NCBI GenBank assembly: GCA_905116865.2
Contig: CAJHNH020008533.1
Location: 289,153 to 353,152, forward strand
DNA from: Candidula unifasciata
Taxonomy: Eukaryota > Mollusca > Gastropoda > Stylommatophora > Geomitridae
Direction: 5' to 3'
DNA length: 64,000 nt
This document shows positions 1 through 10,884 of the stretch, piece after piece. Each line of letters begins with the position of its first letter. The first letter of the stretch is position 1. The position numbers and the translations under genes were made by a program. A model generated the notes under the pieces. It had not been told where the DNA came from. It searched no databases and saw only the letters and a list, made by a program, of their open reading frames with translations.

Positions 1-38
1 GGTGGGGTGGGGGAAGAGGAGGGGGGGGGGGGGGGGGA
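1..38. repeat. G-rich low-complexity tract
   Basis: Almost pure G with a few A and T, ending in a run of about 18 G. A matching C run lies at 183-216. Neither codes for anything recognisable. Such runs are prone to length error in assemblies. Confidence 0.8.
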
Positions 39-110
39 AGCGAAAAAGAAAAGAAAAAGCTATCAATCTGTGGACACCACGACGTCTGTTGTCAACTTGA
101 CCAACCACAG

Positions 111-344
111 GTGAAATTCCGTGTTGTATTATTTGCATCTTTAGTGTATTTTCTTTCCTCTCAGCTCATCGAAAGTAAAATGTACCCCCCTCCCCCCCCC
201 CCCCCCCCCCCCCCCAAAAAAAAAGTTACAATAAATAAAACTCTTCGCCATCGAGGAAGGCACAAGTGGGCTAATTGCCAGCCCGGCATACAATGTTGTG
301 AATCAGCTAGGCCCGTGAATAAAACGAGCGTAAACGGGCATTGA
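111..344 (+). CDS. Possible exon of a small secreted peptide (weak)
   Basis: An open frame follows a splice-acceptor-like CACAG at 106-110. Its first 20 or so codons are hydrophobic (VVLFASLVYFLSS), like a signal peptide core. A proline run encoded by the C homopolymer follows, then a basic stretch with a CC pair and two possible N-glycosylation sites (NKT, NKT). It does not begin with ATG, so it would need an upstream exon outside the window. I do not recognise the protein. The proline run is simply the microsatellite read in one frame, so this may be chance. Confidence 0.15.
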   Translation: MKFRVVLFASLVYFLSSQLIESKMYPPPPPPPPPPKKKVTINKTLRHRGRHKWANCQPGIQCCESARPVNKTSVNGH

Positions 345-355
345 AACATTTGGGC

Positions 356-1750
356 TCATCATTATCAGGTGAGTATACTCAGGTGCCCTGCCGACTGGCG
401 ATCATGCCTTTCCACAATCTACGGTCTCCTGCAGCATGAATCAGTTCGTGTGCTATGCAACAAGACTGTCAAGCATCTTCTCTCGTTGTCTTCCCTCCTT
501 CCACAGATCTTTCCAGTGGTCACAATATGTTCAATTTTTCCTACTACAAATCCACATTTTTCTGGCTGATGTCTGGTTTAATTTTGTTTCTCATTCTTCT
601 CATAATTATTCTCAATAAAATCTTAGTCATGTGACTCATAAGACTTATTGTGCGATGGTCTTCACATTTTAAAGTGCCTGGTTTCTTTGGCAGAGCTATA
701 AATGTGGATTTTAAAATTTGATTTGGAATATTACCCACTATTATGAATATCATTTAAAAGCTTAGTTATTATTTCAATTTCAAAATCTCCCTGTGCTTCG
801 ATTTCTTCCAGTGAAATGTTGTCTGGCCCGGGTGCTTTTCCTTTCTTCAGGTGATGCAATGCAGTCTCAACTTCTGCAGTCATTGGTGGACCATCATTGT
901 GGGTCTGCAATTCTAGATCTGGTCTATTACAATACAGATCCCTTATATACTCTGTCCATCTGTTAATTATATTACTATGTCCCATTAATAAATCGCCCTT
1001 TTGATTTTAAACTTCTAGTGCTGTAACGTATCATCTTTCCTATTAATATATTTATCTGTTGGTACATGGAATGTGAGCCTTTTCCGCAATTTTACCTAAC
1101 CTATGTACACACTTGTTTCAGCTAGGCCACTTTGAATGCGTTAACATTTTTTTTTTAATTCTAGAATATTCTTCTTTATCATTCTTTTTCTTCGTTGTTT
1201 CATCTATCAGCTGCAGAATTTCGGTTGACATCTATTTCCTTTTTGCCACTCTATGGGTTGGTGGGGTTATCTCTTTTGATGTCTGCTGAATTGACTTACG
1301 CAACATATCCCACTGTTCATCAATAGTCTGTATAATTTCCCTTGTATTATACCGGTTTTGTACTGTGACATTGTACTATTTCTTATTTTCTTTATCACTT
1401 TTAAGTATTCCGAAATTTAACTTGATTTTCTGTGGTGTTTTCTTAATATTCTTTAATTTTATTCAAATCTTTCCTATAACTGGAACATGATCACTAAAGC
1501 AGTCTGTTCCTGGTTTAGACTTTACTCCAACTAAGCTGCTCCGGAATCTTCTTGAAATCAAAATATAATCAACCTGATTGCGTACATTATCGACAGAACT
1601 TTTCTAAGTCCACAATCTTTGAAGATTGTGTTTAAACCAGGTGTTACCCATTATCATGCTGTGCGACTCAGCCCATGTTATTAATCTGTCACCTCTCATA
1701 ATCTTTTCTCCTAGGCCATAATCACCCGTTATTCCGTACGCTTTTAAAAC
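356..1750 (-). mobile_element. LINE fragment (APE endonuclease + RT), internally deleted
   Basis: Read on the minus strand, 1750-1480 encodes the end of an APE-type endonuclease, with a GDRLITWA segment, NQVDYIL and SDHVPV, the usual order in LINE endonucleases. At 985-544 an RT N-terminal region follows, with the KGKAPGPDNI motif and FIALPKKPG. The piece at 545-356 matches the extreme 3' end of the LINE at 8018-8787: the same GKICG segment, and the closing GCCAGTCGGCA before a TGA-rich tail. The catalytic YADD part of the RT is missing, so the copy has a large internal deletion near 545. Frames are broken throughout. Confidence 0.75.
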
Positions 1751-1915
1751 TCTTTTTGGGTTAGGCAGCAATAAAAGAGCTTCGAGTTGGTTGTGGACAC
1801 AACGGAACGACTTGGGGGTTAGACGTGAGTAGACTCGTCTTAGCCCCTAGTGGAAAATAAGTTTAAAATCCCTAATACAAAGTTTTGTCCAAGTAACGAC
1901 TACATGTGCTACTGC

Positions 1916-1916
<1 letters not shown>
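1751..1916. other. Unassigned spacer before the TTC array
   Basis: I see no coding signal or repeat similarity here. Confidence 0.4.
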
Positions 1917-1947
<31 letters not shown>

Positions 1948-2286
1948 CTTCTTCTTCTTCTTCTTCTTCTTCTTCTTCTTCTTCTTCTTCTTCTTCTTCT
2001 TCTTCTTCTTCTTCTTCTTCTTCTTCTTCTTCTTCTTCTTCTTCTTCTTCTTTTTCTTCTTCTTCTTCTTCTTCTTCTTCTTCTTCTTCTTCTTCTTCTT
2101 CTTCTTCTTCTTCTTCTTCTTCTTCTTCTTCTTCTTCTTCTTCTTCTTCTTCTTCTTCTTCTTCTTCTTCTTCTTCTTCTTCTTCTTCTTCTTCTTCTTC
2201 TTCTTCTTCTTCTTCTTCTTCTTCTTCTTCTTCTTCTTCTTCTTCTTCTTCTTCTGCTTCTGCTTCTTCTTCTTCTTCTTCTTCTC
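1917..2286 (+). repeat. (TTC)n microsatellite, about 370 bp
   Basis: An almost uninterrupted CTT/TTC array with single interruptions near 2050 and 2258. The purine strand is (GAA)n. It directly abuts the 3' end of the minus-strand LINE at 2290, so it probably grew from that LINE's tail. The long poly-Leu and poly-Phe frames across it are artefacts. Confidence 0.97.
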
Positions 2287-2289
2287 CTT

Positions 2290-3340
2290 CTCCTCGTCTA
2301 TTTTTCTCTACTCATTGAACGCCTTGCCGAGTCGGTGCAGGAAGAGCTCTCTGGAACGGGACCTTTTGTTCGCTTCGTATAAAGTACTTTTCAATGTCTC
2401 TGATATTTGTGTGGTCCCTGTTCTGCATGGTCGACCTCTGCGTCTGTTACCGTGTATCTGTTTAGCATTTCTCTCTGTGGTGCACTGTCTAAGGCCAATC
2501 ATGCTACCTGGCCAAACCATTTGATTTGATGTCTACCTAAAAATGCAGTATTGGTTTTGTGCCGACTCTATCCTGTTGTCATCGTTCCTACGATGATCTT
2601 TTCTCTTTACACCTAACATAGTATGTAAACATTTTATTTTTGTCGTGACTATTTTCCTTCTGCGCTCTGAAGACAGTGTCCGTGTTTGACATTGATAGCA
2701 AAGCGCTTGTAAGAACATTGTGTTGAATAGTGTTCTTTTAGTGTTCATATTTACAAGTTTGCATTTAAAGTTTGTGCCATTCGGCTTTAAACTTGATTGG
2801 CATTATTGAATCTTTGTTGAATTTGTTTATTAATTCTTTTGTCTTCAGAACAAAATAAATGTTCCCCAGAAATGTAAAATCCTCCGCCTGCTGTAACCGG
2901 TGTTCATCAATTTTGATATTGGTGGTTGTTACTTTTGTGGAGAATGTCATCACTTCTGTTTTGTCTATGCTGATCTTCATATCATAGTTGTCACATTCTG
3001 TGTGGGTCTATTATTATTTTTTTACAGTTGTGCTGCTGCTGGTGATGTTTGTTTGTTTGTTTTAGTATCCAGAAGCCATGAGTTGTTAACCCTTAGGCTC
3101 GGTATTATGGATATCGCAACCTTTCGGCCTTGATTCCATTGTAAATACCGTAAATCTGGGAGAAATGTGGCTTTCCTGCCTACCCCCGGAATTGAACTCG
3201 GACCACAACGAGCTTGTCACCCGGTCTCCTCGCAATCCGGTTTAGCCAACTACACTACAGAGCCGGGCTGGTGCTGGTGATATGTTGGCCTTGTATACCA
3301 TAACACCATCTCGTAATAGTCATGAGCGTGAATGATCTCT
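2290..3340 (-). mobile_element. LINE 3' fragment (RT C-terminal half), with a SINE inserted
   Basis: On the minus strand the sequence encodes the region after the RT active site (KISIDKTEVMTFS, then IDEHRLQQAEDFTFLGNIY). A Cys-poor linker follows (LCYQCQTRTLSSERRRKI), then the LINE C-terminus (NRRRGRPCRTGTTQI). The frame shifts between segments, so the copy is dead. The same family recurs at 19557-21900 with clear base identity around 2670-2760. A SINE splits it at 3047-3271. It ends directly against the (TTC)n array. Confidence 0.75.
3047..3271 (-). mobile_element. tRNA-derived SINE with (AAAC)n tail and target duplication
   Basis: On the minus strand the head (3266-3170) carries a pol III A box (TAGTGTAGTTGG) and B box (GTTCAATTCC) at tRNA-like spacing. 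The 3' end is an (AAAC)n-type tail, read on the plus strand as GTTTGTTTGTTT at 3047. The insertion is flanked by TGCTGGTGAT at 3037-3046 and 3272-3281, a target-site duplication. It sits inside a LINE fragment. Known SINE biology says such elements are pol III transcribed and moved by a LINE; which LINE is not known here. Confidence 0.8.
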
Positions 3341-3341
3341 T

Positions 3342-3425
<84 letters not shown>
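3335..3425 (+). repeat. (CT)n microsatellite
   Basis: A CT dinucleotide array with one TTT interruption near 3359. Confidence 0.97.
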
Positions 3426-3428
<3 letters not shown>

Positions 3429-3900
3429 AACTAAAGCATCATGTTTACGTCATTAACAAAGAGACAATGTATTGATCGGTTCTCATAAAAACAAGTAGAA
3501 AAGTAGAAGGACCCACTAGACAACATAAAAATCGAAAGATATAGTTACCCTGCCGGGATCGAACCTGTCACCTTCAGACGGCGAGCGCGCCTCGCAATGG
3601 AGACAGGCTGTTTATTTATTTATGTTTACAACATTTGCATATTATGCAAGATTCATATATTTATACAAACATAAGCACACGTTGTTCAACATGCCGCCAC
3701 CTGCCTTTACTTTTCATGACATTTCAGGGTCGATCTAGAAGCCAATGTGGAGAACAAAATTAAGGAAACTGATTAAAAAACGATTTAAAAATCAGACCTA
3801 TAGCGTCTTCTAATCAAGTAATAACTGAGGACACATTAGACACATACACGTCAGACTATATGCAAACGACCTAGAGCAGAGAATACTTTTCACACTAGAT
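3426..3900. repeat. Unassigned, with a tRNA-like B box fragment
   Basis: At 3600-3535 on the minus strand there is a tRNA-like 3' half with the B box GGTTCGATCCCGG. It is probably a SINE remnant. The rest shows no coding signal. Confidence 0.4.
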
Positions 3901-4672
3901 TAGTACTTTGTCCTCTCAATTACTTGATTATGGACTATGACACCGCTCACTGTCTCAAAGAGTCAAGTGGTTAACCTAGAGCGTATACATAACGCAGCCA
4001 TACCAGAGACAGGCCAATAGTGTGTAAGGGATACATTCTTGGATTGTCGACTGGTGAATGTAGGCTCAATGTGCTACAGACGAAGTTAAGCCTCAGAGTA
4101 GCTGCAGACGAAGACAGCCCGTTGCACAAAGCGTTGGACACAGTTAAGGGTCTACGGCGGAAACGAGGGAAATCCCGGATGGCCTAGGAGAAGGACACGA
4201 TCAAACAAGTTTTCCTCTTGGAGAAGACTAGACGGGGAGAGGAGTGGATTGGAAAGCCTGCGAAACAATCGGACTTGTGTAGAGTCATAATTATATTGGG
4301 TCTGGAGTGCAGGCAACGGCCAACAACTCCCACAGAAGTGGAAACTCAGCAACTGATTCAAGATAATGCTAGCTCGAGGGATGTGACTACTTACACAAAT
4401 GGTTCTGTGTCAAGAGGAAAAAGATATACCTGCGGGTTCTCGTAGAAACCAGTGGTCGACGTGTCGTGTAGTTCATGAGAGCTTAGAATATGATACCACA
4501 ACATCCAGCTTCAGACTGGGTGTGGAGGCACTCACTGCAGCTTTCCGCTGGCTAGAGAACACGACCCACGCACATATAGTGGTTGTAACTGACTCAGAGA
4601 GGATGCTGAGTAAGGTGGGGACAGGTATGCTTCGTGAGAGCCACATTCTTCGCATCGCAGGTCACAAGTGAA
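3900..4672 (+). mobile_element. LINE fragment with RNase H domain, copy 1
   Basis: The plus strand encodes the RT C-terminal region (LRVAADEDSPLHKALD at about 4090-4140) and then an RNase H domain. The first catalytic block is DVTTYTNGSVSRG, where the usual Asp of TDGS is Asn. It is followed by GVEALTAAFRWLE (the Glu motif) and VVVTDSERML (second Asp). The reading frame breaks near 4445. LINEs of the I/jockey-related groups carry an RNase H after the RT; the exact clade is not assigned. Related copies lie at 4790-5470 and, on the other strand, at 23826-24530. Confidence 0.7.
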
Positions 4673-4789
4673 AAGCATTGTCTGGATCTTCTTTCCGGGT
4701 TATGCAGGTATCGTGTTGAGAAATTAAAAGGCGGATACAAATGAATGAGTCAACGGACGTTAGCAGTTTTAATGTTATTTGTGCAGTGG

Positions 4790-5470
4790 ATAAGAGTCTC
4801 AAAAGAAAAGTTTGACCTGTCTAGGGTCATGATCACACTGGGCCAAGAGTGCAAAGAGTGGCCAGCGGGTTCTACGCAGGGGGGTAGGCCAAAAGTTTAT
4901 TAGCGACAGTTCTCATCCAAATGATCTGATTATCTATACAGATGGTTCCATGTTAAGAGGGAAGAGTAGTGGCTGAGGGTTCGTAGCGAAAGCCAATGGA
5001 AAAACTTTAGTGCAGGACAGCTTAGCATACGATTCAATAAGATCTATCATGAGAATGGATGGGAGGCGGTCACTGCAGCTTTTCAGTGGCGAGTGAACAC
5101 TATGCACACACATGTCGTATTTGTATCAGACTCTGAAAGCATGCTGAGAAAGGTGAAGATAGGGATGCTTCGAACAGAGTGGCAAGATTCAATGTGAAGG
5201 TCACGGGTAGAGAGCACACTTTGCTCTTCTCTCTAGGCTATCCCGGCGTGGTGGGGAATGAACAGACAGACAGATTGGCTAGATCTGCACCACTGGGTGG
5301 TGAATTGGTACATAACAAGGCAGATGTGATCAAGGCCCTTTGGGAACATATAACGAAGTCAGAAAAGAAACAAGATTATTATGGCCTAGAGAGAATGATT
5401 CACCTGGGTGTATGTAGAGGGTCTGGCTGGCTCACTTTCAGGGAAAAGGCAAGACAGACATATAACTAGA
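4790..5470 (+). mobile_element. LINE fragment with RNase H domain, copy 2
   Basis: A second, more degraded copy of the same RNase H region, in the same orientation as copy 1. It retains IYTDGSMLRGKS near 4935 and the C-terminal block LGYPGVVGNEQTDRLARSAP at about 5230-5290. There, a GHAGVVGNEKAD-type motif marks the last catalytic Asp region of LINE RNase H. Stops and shifts separate the blocks. The copy ends before 5470 with no clear tail. Confidence 0.65.
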
Positions 5471-6083
5471 TTACCATCAGTACTATTAGTATTCGAACTC
5501 TTCGCTGACTTTCGAAGATGAGGACACAGCACGCATATGAATGCCCCGAGTGCTATGATGTCAGTTCTTGACTCAGTTCAGCCCAACTCAATGGCATTTG
5601 TTTGTGTGTGTAGTCAGGTTTTGACAACATTATGCACATAAACAGTAGCTGAGAAATAAACAGACTATTCTGGTAAATTTTCAATGTTTAAAAACAAAAA
5701 GACCTCAGGGCATAGATTCTTTGCAGTCTTTTACATATTTCTTTTTTCTACATTCTCTGTTTATCTACCTCTTCTGTCTTTGCTCAAAAACATTAGCCCC
5801 CTCACCCCCAACACCATTACCCATGTACGACCGAGGGTACGGCGGGCTTAAGGATCTCCGTCAGAGAAATTGATTCTAACACATTTAAAATAAAGAGTCA
5901 TGTAAAACTATTAATGATGATAAAATAAGAGAAAGTTCACTGGCTTTGGACTTGCTCATTATTGTACGAGTTGGCTTGTAACTAAAGTATATTAACCAGG
6001 AGAGTTGAAAGTAACACATTTTATTACTATCAATTGTGTGCGATACAAGCTGGTTCGAGATGTCGTTAATTACACTGGGTACC
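5471..6083. other. Unassigned
   Basis: A-T-rich sequence with no convincing ORF, repeat similarity or promoter. Confidence 0.4.
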
Positions 6084-6290
6084 ACCTTACTTACTTACTT
6101 AGTCACTCCTCTTCTACCTTAGGGTGTAGAGGTTTGCTAGAGAAATCGCCAGACGTCTCTATCAGCAGTTTTCTTTCTGGCTTTGTTCCATTCCAGACCT
6201 CTGTCAGTTAGGGACTGTCGGATTTTGTCTTCCCAGCGCACCCTGTGTCGTCTTGGAGATCTTTTCCCTTGATTCTTAGCCTCCCATGTG
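6084..6290 (-). mobile_element. LINE 3' tail ending in (TAAG)n
   Basis: The minus strand encodes the extreme C-terminus of a LINE RT protein: RRHRVRWEDKIRQSLTDRG, then WNKARKKTADRDVW. Soon after comes a stop and a (GTAA)n tail, read on the plus strand as TTACTTACTTACTTA at 6087-6101. The family differs from those with TGA or GAAT tails. Confidence 0.6.
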
Positions 6291-7290
6291 GCCACGCTAG
6301 AATCCAGCAAGACGGCAACGGCGAGAAAGGACTGAATGGCCTCCCGCGCCCTTTCACCTCACCCTTCCCTAACTGTTTCGGATGCACTATGAGTTTAACC
6401 CCCCAACCCATTCCCACAGAGAGCACTTGAGTTCGTTACCCAACATGCCACAGCAATTCTCATCGCCGAACATTTGGATCTCAAAGCGTGAGCTGGATGC
6501 TCCGGTTATATGGTATTTACGTACACCGGAGCTTAGCTGTCAACACAACCCGATCACATAATAACAAATGACGACTGGACCCGCTTAAGGCTCCACACAA
6601 CCTTTCACACACATATCCATTACAAGACTAACCTGTTCATATTACAGGAAGACAACTATAAGACCACTATGGTCACACGCGGAACATTTTCACATTTCGG
6701 AACTATTCAAATTCAAAAACTGTTTTCATTACTTTTTGGCAAAATAAAATACTTACAATTTTAAAACAATAAATGGTGGTCCATAGGACGTTGTGTATGG
6801 AAGCTCGCTCTCCTACGAGATACACCTAGCCAGATCAAATGGAGACAAAACAAACAGGAAACACCAAGAAAGAAGAAGAAAGACATGCACCAGTGACAAC
6901 AGGCTGGAGGGCGAGCGGTTTGATTCGGATGGAAGCATCAAGCTCAGGAATGGCACAAACACTAAAATTCAGTCACGAAAGTGACGCAAATAACCCAGAC
7001 CACAAATATAGGCGGAGACTGTTAGCAGTCTCGGCTAGCTAGCAGCAGACAGAACGAGGTCGCGCTTTTTTGTTTGTTTTTTGAAAAGGACTTGGACTTA
7101 CCAACAATGCATGTATATATCAAATCTCAACTGCTGTTACCAACATTATTAAATCGCGGTTTATTTTTTTCAACTGTATTTTTCACACCCTTCTGGAACA
7201 GCAACACATTCACCTCAGCCATCAACGGTGTAACTGAATGTGGTATCTCCTACAACAGTGATCTACAGCTGGATATCTGCAGACCATCAT
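6291..7290. other. Unassigned
   Basis: I see no gene, repeat or element in this kilobase that I can support. Short open frames around 6793-7042 have no recognisable features. Confidence 0.35.
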
Positions 7291-7292
7291 CA

Positions 7293-7512
7293 TCATCATC
7301 ATCATCAGGTGCCTTGCCGACTGGCGTGGGCGATCATGCCTCTCCATATTCCACGATCTCCCGCAGCATGAATCAGTTTGTGTGCCGACACACCTCAATG
7401 CCATGCAAAAATGTCAAGAATCTTCTCTCGTTGTCTTTCTCTATCCCTCATTCCACAGATCTTTCCAGTGGTCACAACATGTTTTATTTTCCCTCTTCTC
7501 ATAAAATGGCTG
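7293..7512 (-). mobile_element. LINE 3' tail ending in (TGA)n
   Basis: The reverse complement closely matches 8570-8787: the block around the ATCTGTGGAATGAGGGATAG-type segment, the DSLV region, and the terminal GCCAGTCGGCAAGGCACC before (TGATGA)n. The plus strand shows (ATC)n at 7288-7307. It is a severely 5'-truncated copy. Confidence 0.75.
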
Positions 7513-7724
7513 AGAAATAGTGACTGTCTCCTTCTGATGTCTGTGATAAGTTTACTTTCTCTGAAATTGTAAAAACGATTTCGGACTCATCCAACTGTGA
7601 GTGTGACTGAATGACCACATCGTAAATAAAATATATCAGCAAGAGGACACCAGACAGGTGGATACAGTAAATTAAAGTGCTTTTAGACTACAGAGTTAAT
7701 TAGGTACAGATAAGTCTCCTGTTT

Positions 7725-7804
7725 GTTTGACACCAAAAGTAAAATAACTTTTCATCACATACATCCATAAATCAAGACGACTTCCAAGAGCATTACTATA
7801 AAAG
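7725..7804 (+). promoter_or_regulatory. Gene A promoter with TATA box
   Basis: TATAAAAG lies at 7797-7804, about 175 bases before the first ATG of gene A. The block just upstream (CATCCATAAATCAAGACGAC, then TTCCAAGAGCATTAC) is shared with gene C (44090-44135) and, inverted, with gene B (34755-34795). A run near TGACACCAAAAG at 7729 is shared with gene C. Shared position and sequence in three paralogues argue for a real core promoter and a common regulatory element. Confidence 0.7.
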
Positions 7805-7977
7805 GAATTGTACAAATCCTATTTTTCGGGGACACCTAATTTGTGCGACTCTCGATAGAGATAGCCAGATCCGCTCTTTGCTAATTGCTGTGTCACAGAG
7901 GGAACTAGGTCAATTACTTATCTGCCATCAATTTGTGAAATAAACCAGGGGACTTGTAGGCAGACAATCAGGCAAAG

Positions 7978-8007
7978 ATGACCCAACACATTGCTTGTGT
8001 TCTCTTG
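7978..8007 (+). CDS. Astacin-like gene A, exon 1 (signal peptide start)
   Basis: ATG followed by nine codons (MTQHIACVLL) to a strong donor, GTAAGT, at 8008-8013. Joined in phase 0 to exon 2, it gives a typical secretory signal peptide. The ATG is chosen because genes B and C have the same short first exon at the same place relative to their TATA boxes and a donor at the same phase. A LINE begins only about ten bases after the donor. The downstream protease exon is not found in the window, so this is probably a remnant or a gene with a different fate. Confidence 0.65.
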
Positions 8008-8017
8008 GTAAGTTTGA

Positions 8018-8790
8018 CATGGTCTTGATAGCAAATAGTCAGAAAGAATTACAGGAAATGATAGAAAATGTGGTGTTAGAAAGTGGAAGAATGGGCCTCA
8101 GTTTGAATAATGGGAAGACATAAGTAATGGTGGTATCAAAGAAACAAATTATTCCTAAATGTGTAATAAAAGTTAATTGTGTTATTTTAGGACAAGTACA
8201 GAAATTTAAGTATCTGGGCAGATGGATAACAACAGATGGAAGATGCATAACTGAAATAAGAAACAGAATTGGACAGGCAAAAACTGCATTTTAAAAAAAT
8301 GAAAAACATCTTGTGCAGTATATCACTGAGAGTTAGAAAAAGAATTCTTGCTTGCTACATACATACAGTTTTAACACATGGATGTGAATCCTGGACAATC
8401 GGTAGGCAGGACAAACAATTTTTAGAGGCCTCAGAGATGTGGTTTTACAGAAGAATGCTTAGAATACCTTTGACAGCCAAAAAGAGCAACCAAGAGGTTT
8501 TGAAAGAGGCGGGAGTCCGAAGACAACTTATCACAGACATCAGAAGGAGACAGTCATCATTTTTCGACCATGTTATGAGAAGAGGGAAAATAGAACATGT
8601 TGTGACCACTGGAAAGATCTGTGGAAAAAGGGATAGAGGAAGACAACGAGAGAAGATGATTGACAGTCTTGTTGCATGGCATGGAGGTGTGTTGGCACAA
8701 GAACTGATACATGCTGCAGGAGATTGCAGATTATGGAGAGGCATGAAAGCCAACGCCAGTCGGCACGGCACCTGATGATGATGATGTATG
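8018..8790 (+). mobile_element. 5'-truncated LINE (RT C-terminal half) with (TGA)n tail
   Basis: The element starts just after the RT active site (DMVLIANSQKELQEMIE). It continues with FKYLGRWITTDGRC, CYIHTVLTHGCESWTI, MWFYRRMLRIPLTAKK and a C-terminus ending ANASRHGT, followed by (TGATGATGATG). The region 8269-8775 remains open for 168 codons; upstream there are stops. It lies in intron 1 of gene A in the sense direction. The tail matches those at 356-545, 7293-7512 and 11400-11486. By its order (TAYGCETWTL-like then RRMLRI) it belongs to the RTE/CR1-like APE group, clade not fixed. Confidence 0.8.
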
Positions 8791-9765
8791 GTAGATTTCT
8801 TTTAGTTTCAATAGTACTTCTAGTTTCTTCTCCACTTTCTCAATAAAAAGATACCAGAAATAGTCGTGCACTTCTTCCTTGCCATTGTCTAACGATAATC
8901 CTGTGAATATATTGCCCAAACAAAATCCCAAAAAAGAACTGAGAAGAAAAATGAAATGTTCATTCCAGACAAGTGTTATCACAAAAACAAAAGAAAGAGG
9001 ATTTAGACATCCATGGACGACAGTTCTCCGGCAGGTGATATAAGGAGACGTGCACGTCTTAAGGAATCCTGGAGAAAGACGGTAGAAAGAAAAATGAATA
9101 AAAACAAACAAAAAAACTGGCATTGGATAAAGTAGGCAGAAGCAGCAGATCAGCAGTAATGGGGCTGTGAATACCTTGCGTTAACTACATGAACATGATA
9201 TACGTGAACAATCTGGATATAAAGATGTCAGTCCGTTTTTGCAATATTCCAAATTGGAAGTGAGTGTTTCCTTTTTGGCATACACCTATATTAGATTAAT
9301 TTCCCCTAGACGGATCCCTTCCAAAATAACAGGCAATGGGTTTACATATATGAATGTGTTTTCCTGTAACATTTAACAATAAAATCACGCTAGGGCGAAT
9401 TCAAAGATACTTGTTAAAAAATCGTGCTAAGCGGTGGCGTATAGATGTGTTATAAATAATTCATCCTTTTTGAAAACAAAACTTTTGTCATGTTAACCGA
9501 ATTTTCGCCCTAAGCCAGTTCATATTAGCGAGATTTTACTGTAACAAGATCGACCCTGGTTTGTATTTGCCACACATTGGTATTCACATGGTGTTAATGA
9601 GACACTGGTTATACATTCTCATCAGTAAAAGTAACTGATCAGGATACCACACCAGCTGTGACCGGAAAGCTCAACCGAGAATTGGAAAGGACGCACACAC
9701 AAGTTGTTTGTTATTGTTTACGTCTTTCCATTACCTGTATGAAATAATAAAAAAAAATAATAAAA
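8791..9765. other. Unassigned intronic sequence of gene A
   Basis: No supported feature. An open frame on the minus strand (9123-8731) overlaps the LINE tail and has no recognisable domain. Confidence 0.4.
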
Positions 9766-9767
9766 AA

Positions 9768-10010
9768 CCTGTCCACGCCTTCAGGCGTGTTGGGCATATG
9801 GGGCTAGACATATATGTTATAGACCAATTAGTACTTTGTGGGTGATATGGTCAGTGTCACGCCGGTTGCCTTTAGTTTCTAAGGCTGTATGTTATTTTTT
9901 TTTAGAAAAACAAATCACAGACTCTCTTTGGACCTGAACAGACGACCTTCTGATCCGTAGTTGAGCGTCTAACCCCTACACCACCCTACCTGTGTAGCAC
10001 TACATAATTA
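9768..10010. repeat. Dispersed repeat plus tRNA-like SINE head
   Basis: At 9772-9900 the plus strand matches 45358-45500: CCTTCAGGCGTGTTGGGCAT, then a TCACGCCGG block. The flanks differ, so the two are independent insertions. At 10000-9925 the minus strand shows an A box-like TGGTGTAGGGGTTAGACGC and a B box-like GTTCAGGTCC, so the unit has a tRNA-like part. Confidence 0.6.
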
Positions 10011-10436
10011 TGTGGACAATTGTGACCCACGGCCTGAAGTACACTGTTTCGAGACCATCAGTGCAGATATTATATCGTTAGTTGCGTATCCTTTATAAGA
10101 CTTTTCAGAACCACCCTAAGCAAATTGTATGTGCTTTTTAACCAGGTGGTTTGACCTTATGTAGTCTGCGAAAGTCATGGTTATGAAGTCATGGTCGAAA
10201 TCAACACAAAGAGGTCTCCTGCCTCATCAAGCGCAGCTGAAATGGAACTGGAAATTTGGGAAATACGAAGCGGATTCTCAATGCCCTAGTCGCAGATTCT
10301 GATTTAAAATTATGTGCCGTCTCTACATTAGGACTGGGCTTCATTGAAATCACTGTCGTCTTTCGGTAATATTGCACAGCGATGACCCAATCTATTCTAC
10401 TCTATGACTACACCCTGAAAACCTCGAGAATTTGTT

Positions 10437-10600
10437 GCTGTCTTCGTTTTTATTGTTTGATTGTTTGTTTGTTTGCTTCGTCCCCAAAGAAGCCGTCCAC
10501 CCAGGAAACAGAACACTGCTACTCTATGATCAAAAACTGTAAAACGCATCCCTTACCTCTAAGCTACATAACCAAACAGTGTAAACATAACAACTTCCAG
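10437..10600 (-). mobile_element. SINE with (AAAC)n tail
   Basis: On the minus strand an A-box-like TAGCTTAGAGGTAAGGG (about 10575) is followed by a B-box-like GTTCTGTTTCC. The tail is (CAAA)n, read on the plus strand as GTTTGTTTGTTTG near 10466. The tail type is the same as in the SINE at 3047-3271, and the head is diverged. Confidence 0.55.
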
Positions 10601-10734
10601 TTACTGCATTTATTATACCACTTGTGCGGTGTAGGCAAGAGACGAGGGGAAGTAAAGGGGGGGGGGGATATTTTTACAACTGCATGACTAGTGCTCTCGA
10701 AACGACTGTGCGGGTGAGGATTTTTGTGTGTGTG

Positions 10735-10835
10735 CCCCGACAGAAAAAATCCCCAGCCTTAACGAGGTTAAGAACCCGGGTCTCTTACTTGACAGCCCAG
10801 CATTCTAACTGTTCGGCCAGCTGCTCCACACAGTG
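10735..10835 (-). repeat. tRNA-like SINE remnant
   Basis: The minus strand contains a GAGCAGCTGGCCGAACAGTT head and GGGTTCTTAACC, arranged like pol III A and B boxes about 50 bases apart. There is no clear tail. Confidence 0.35.
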
Positions 10836-10884
10836 TATAATATAATATAATGGCATTTAATGTAACATTTTATTCTTTCTGCAG

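Noticed and set aside
1850..2524. 224-codon poly-Phe/poly-Leu frames
   Set aside because: They are translations of (TTC)n.
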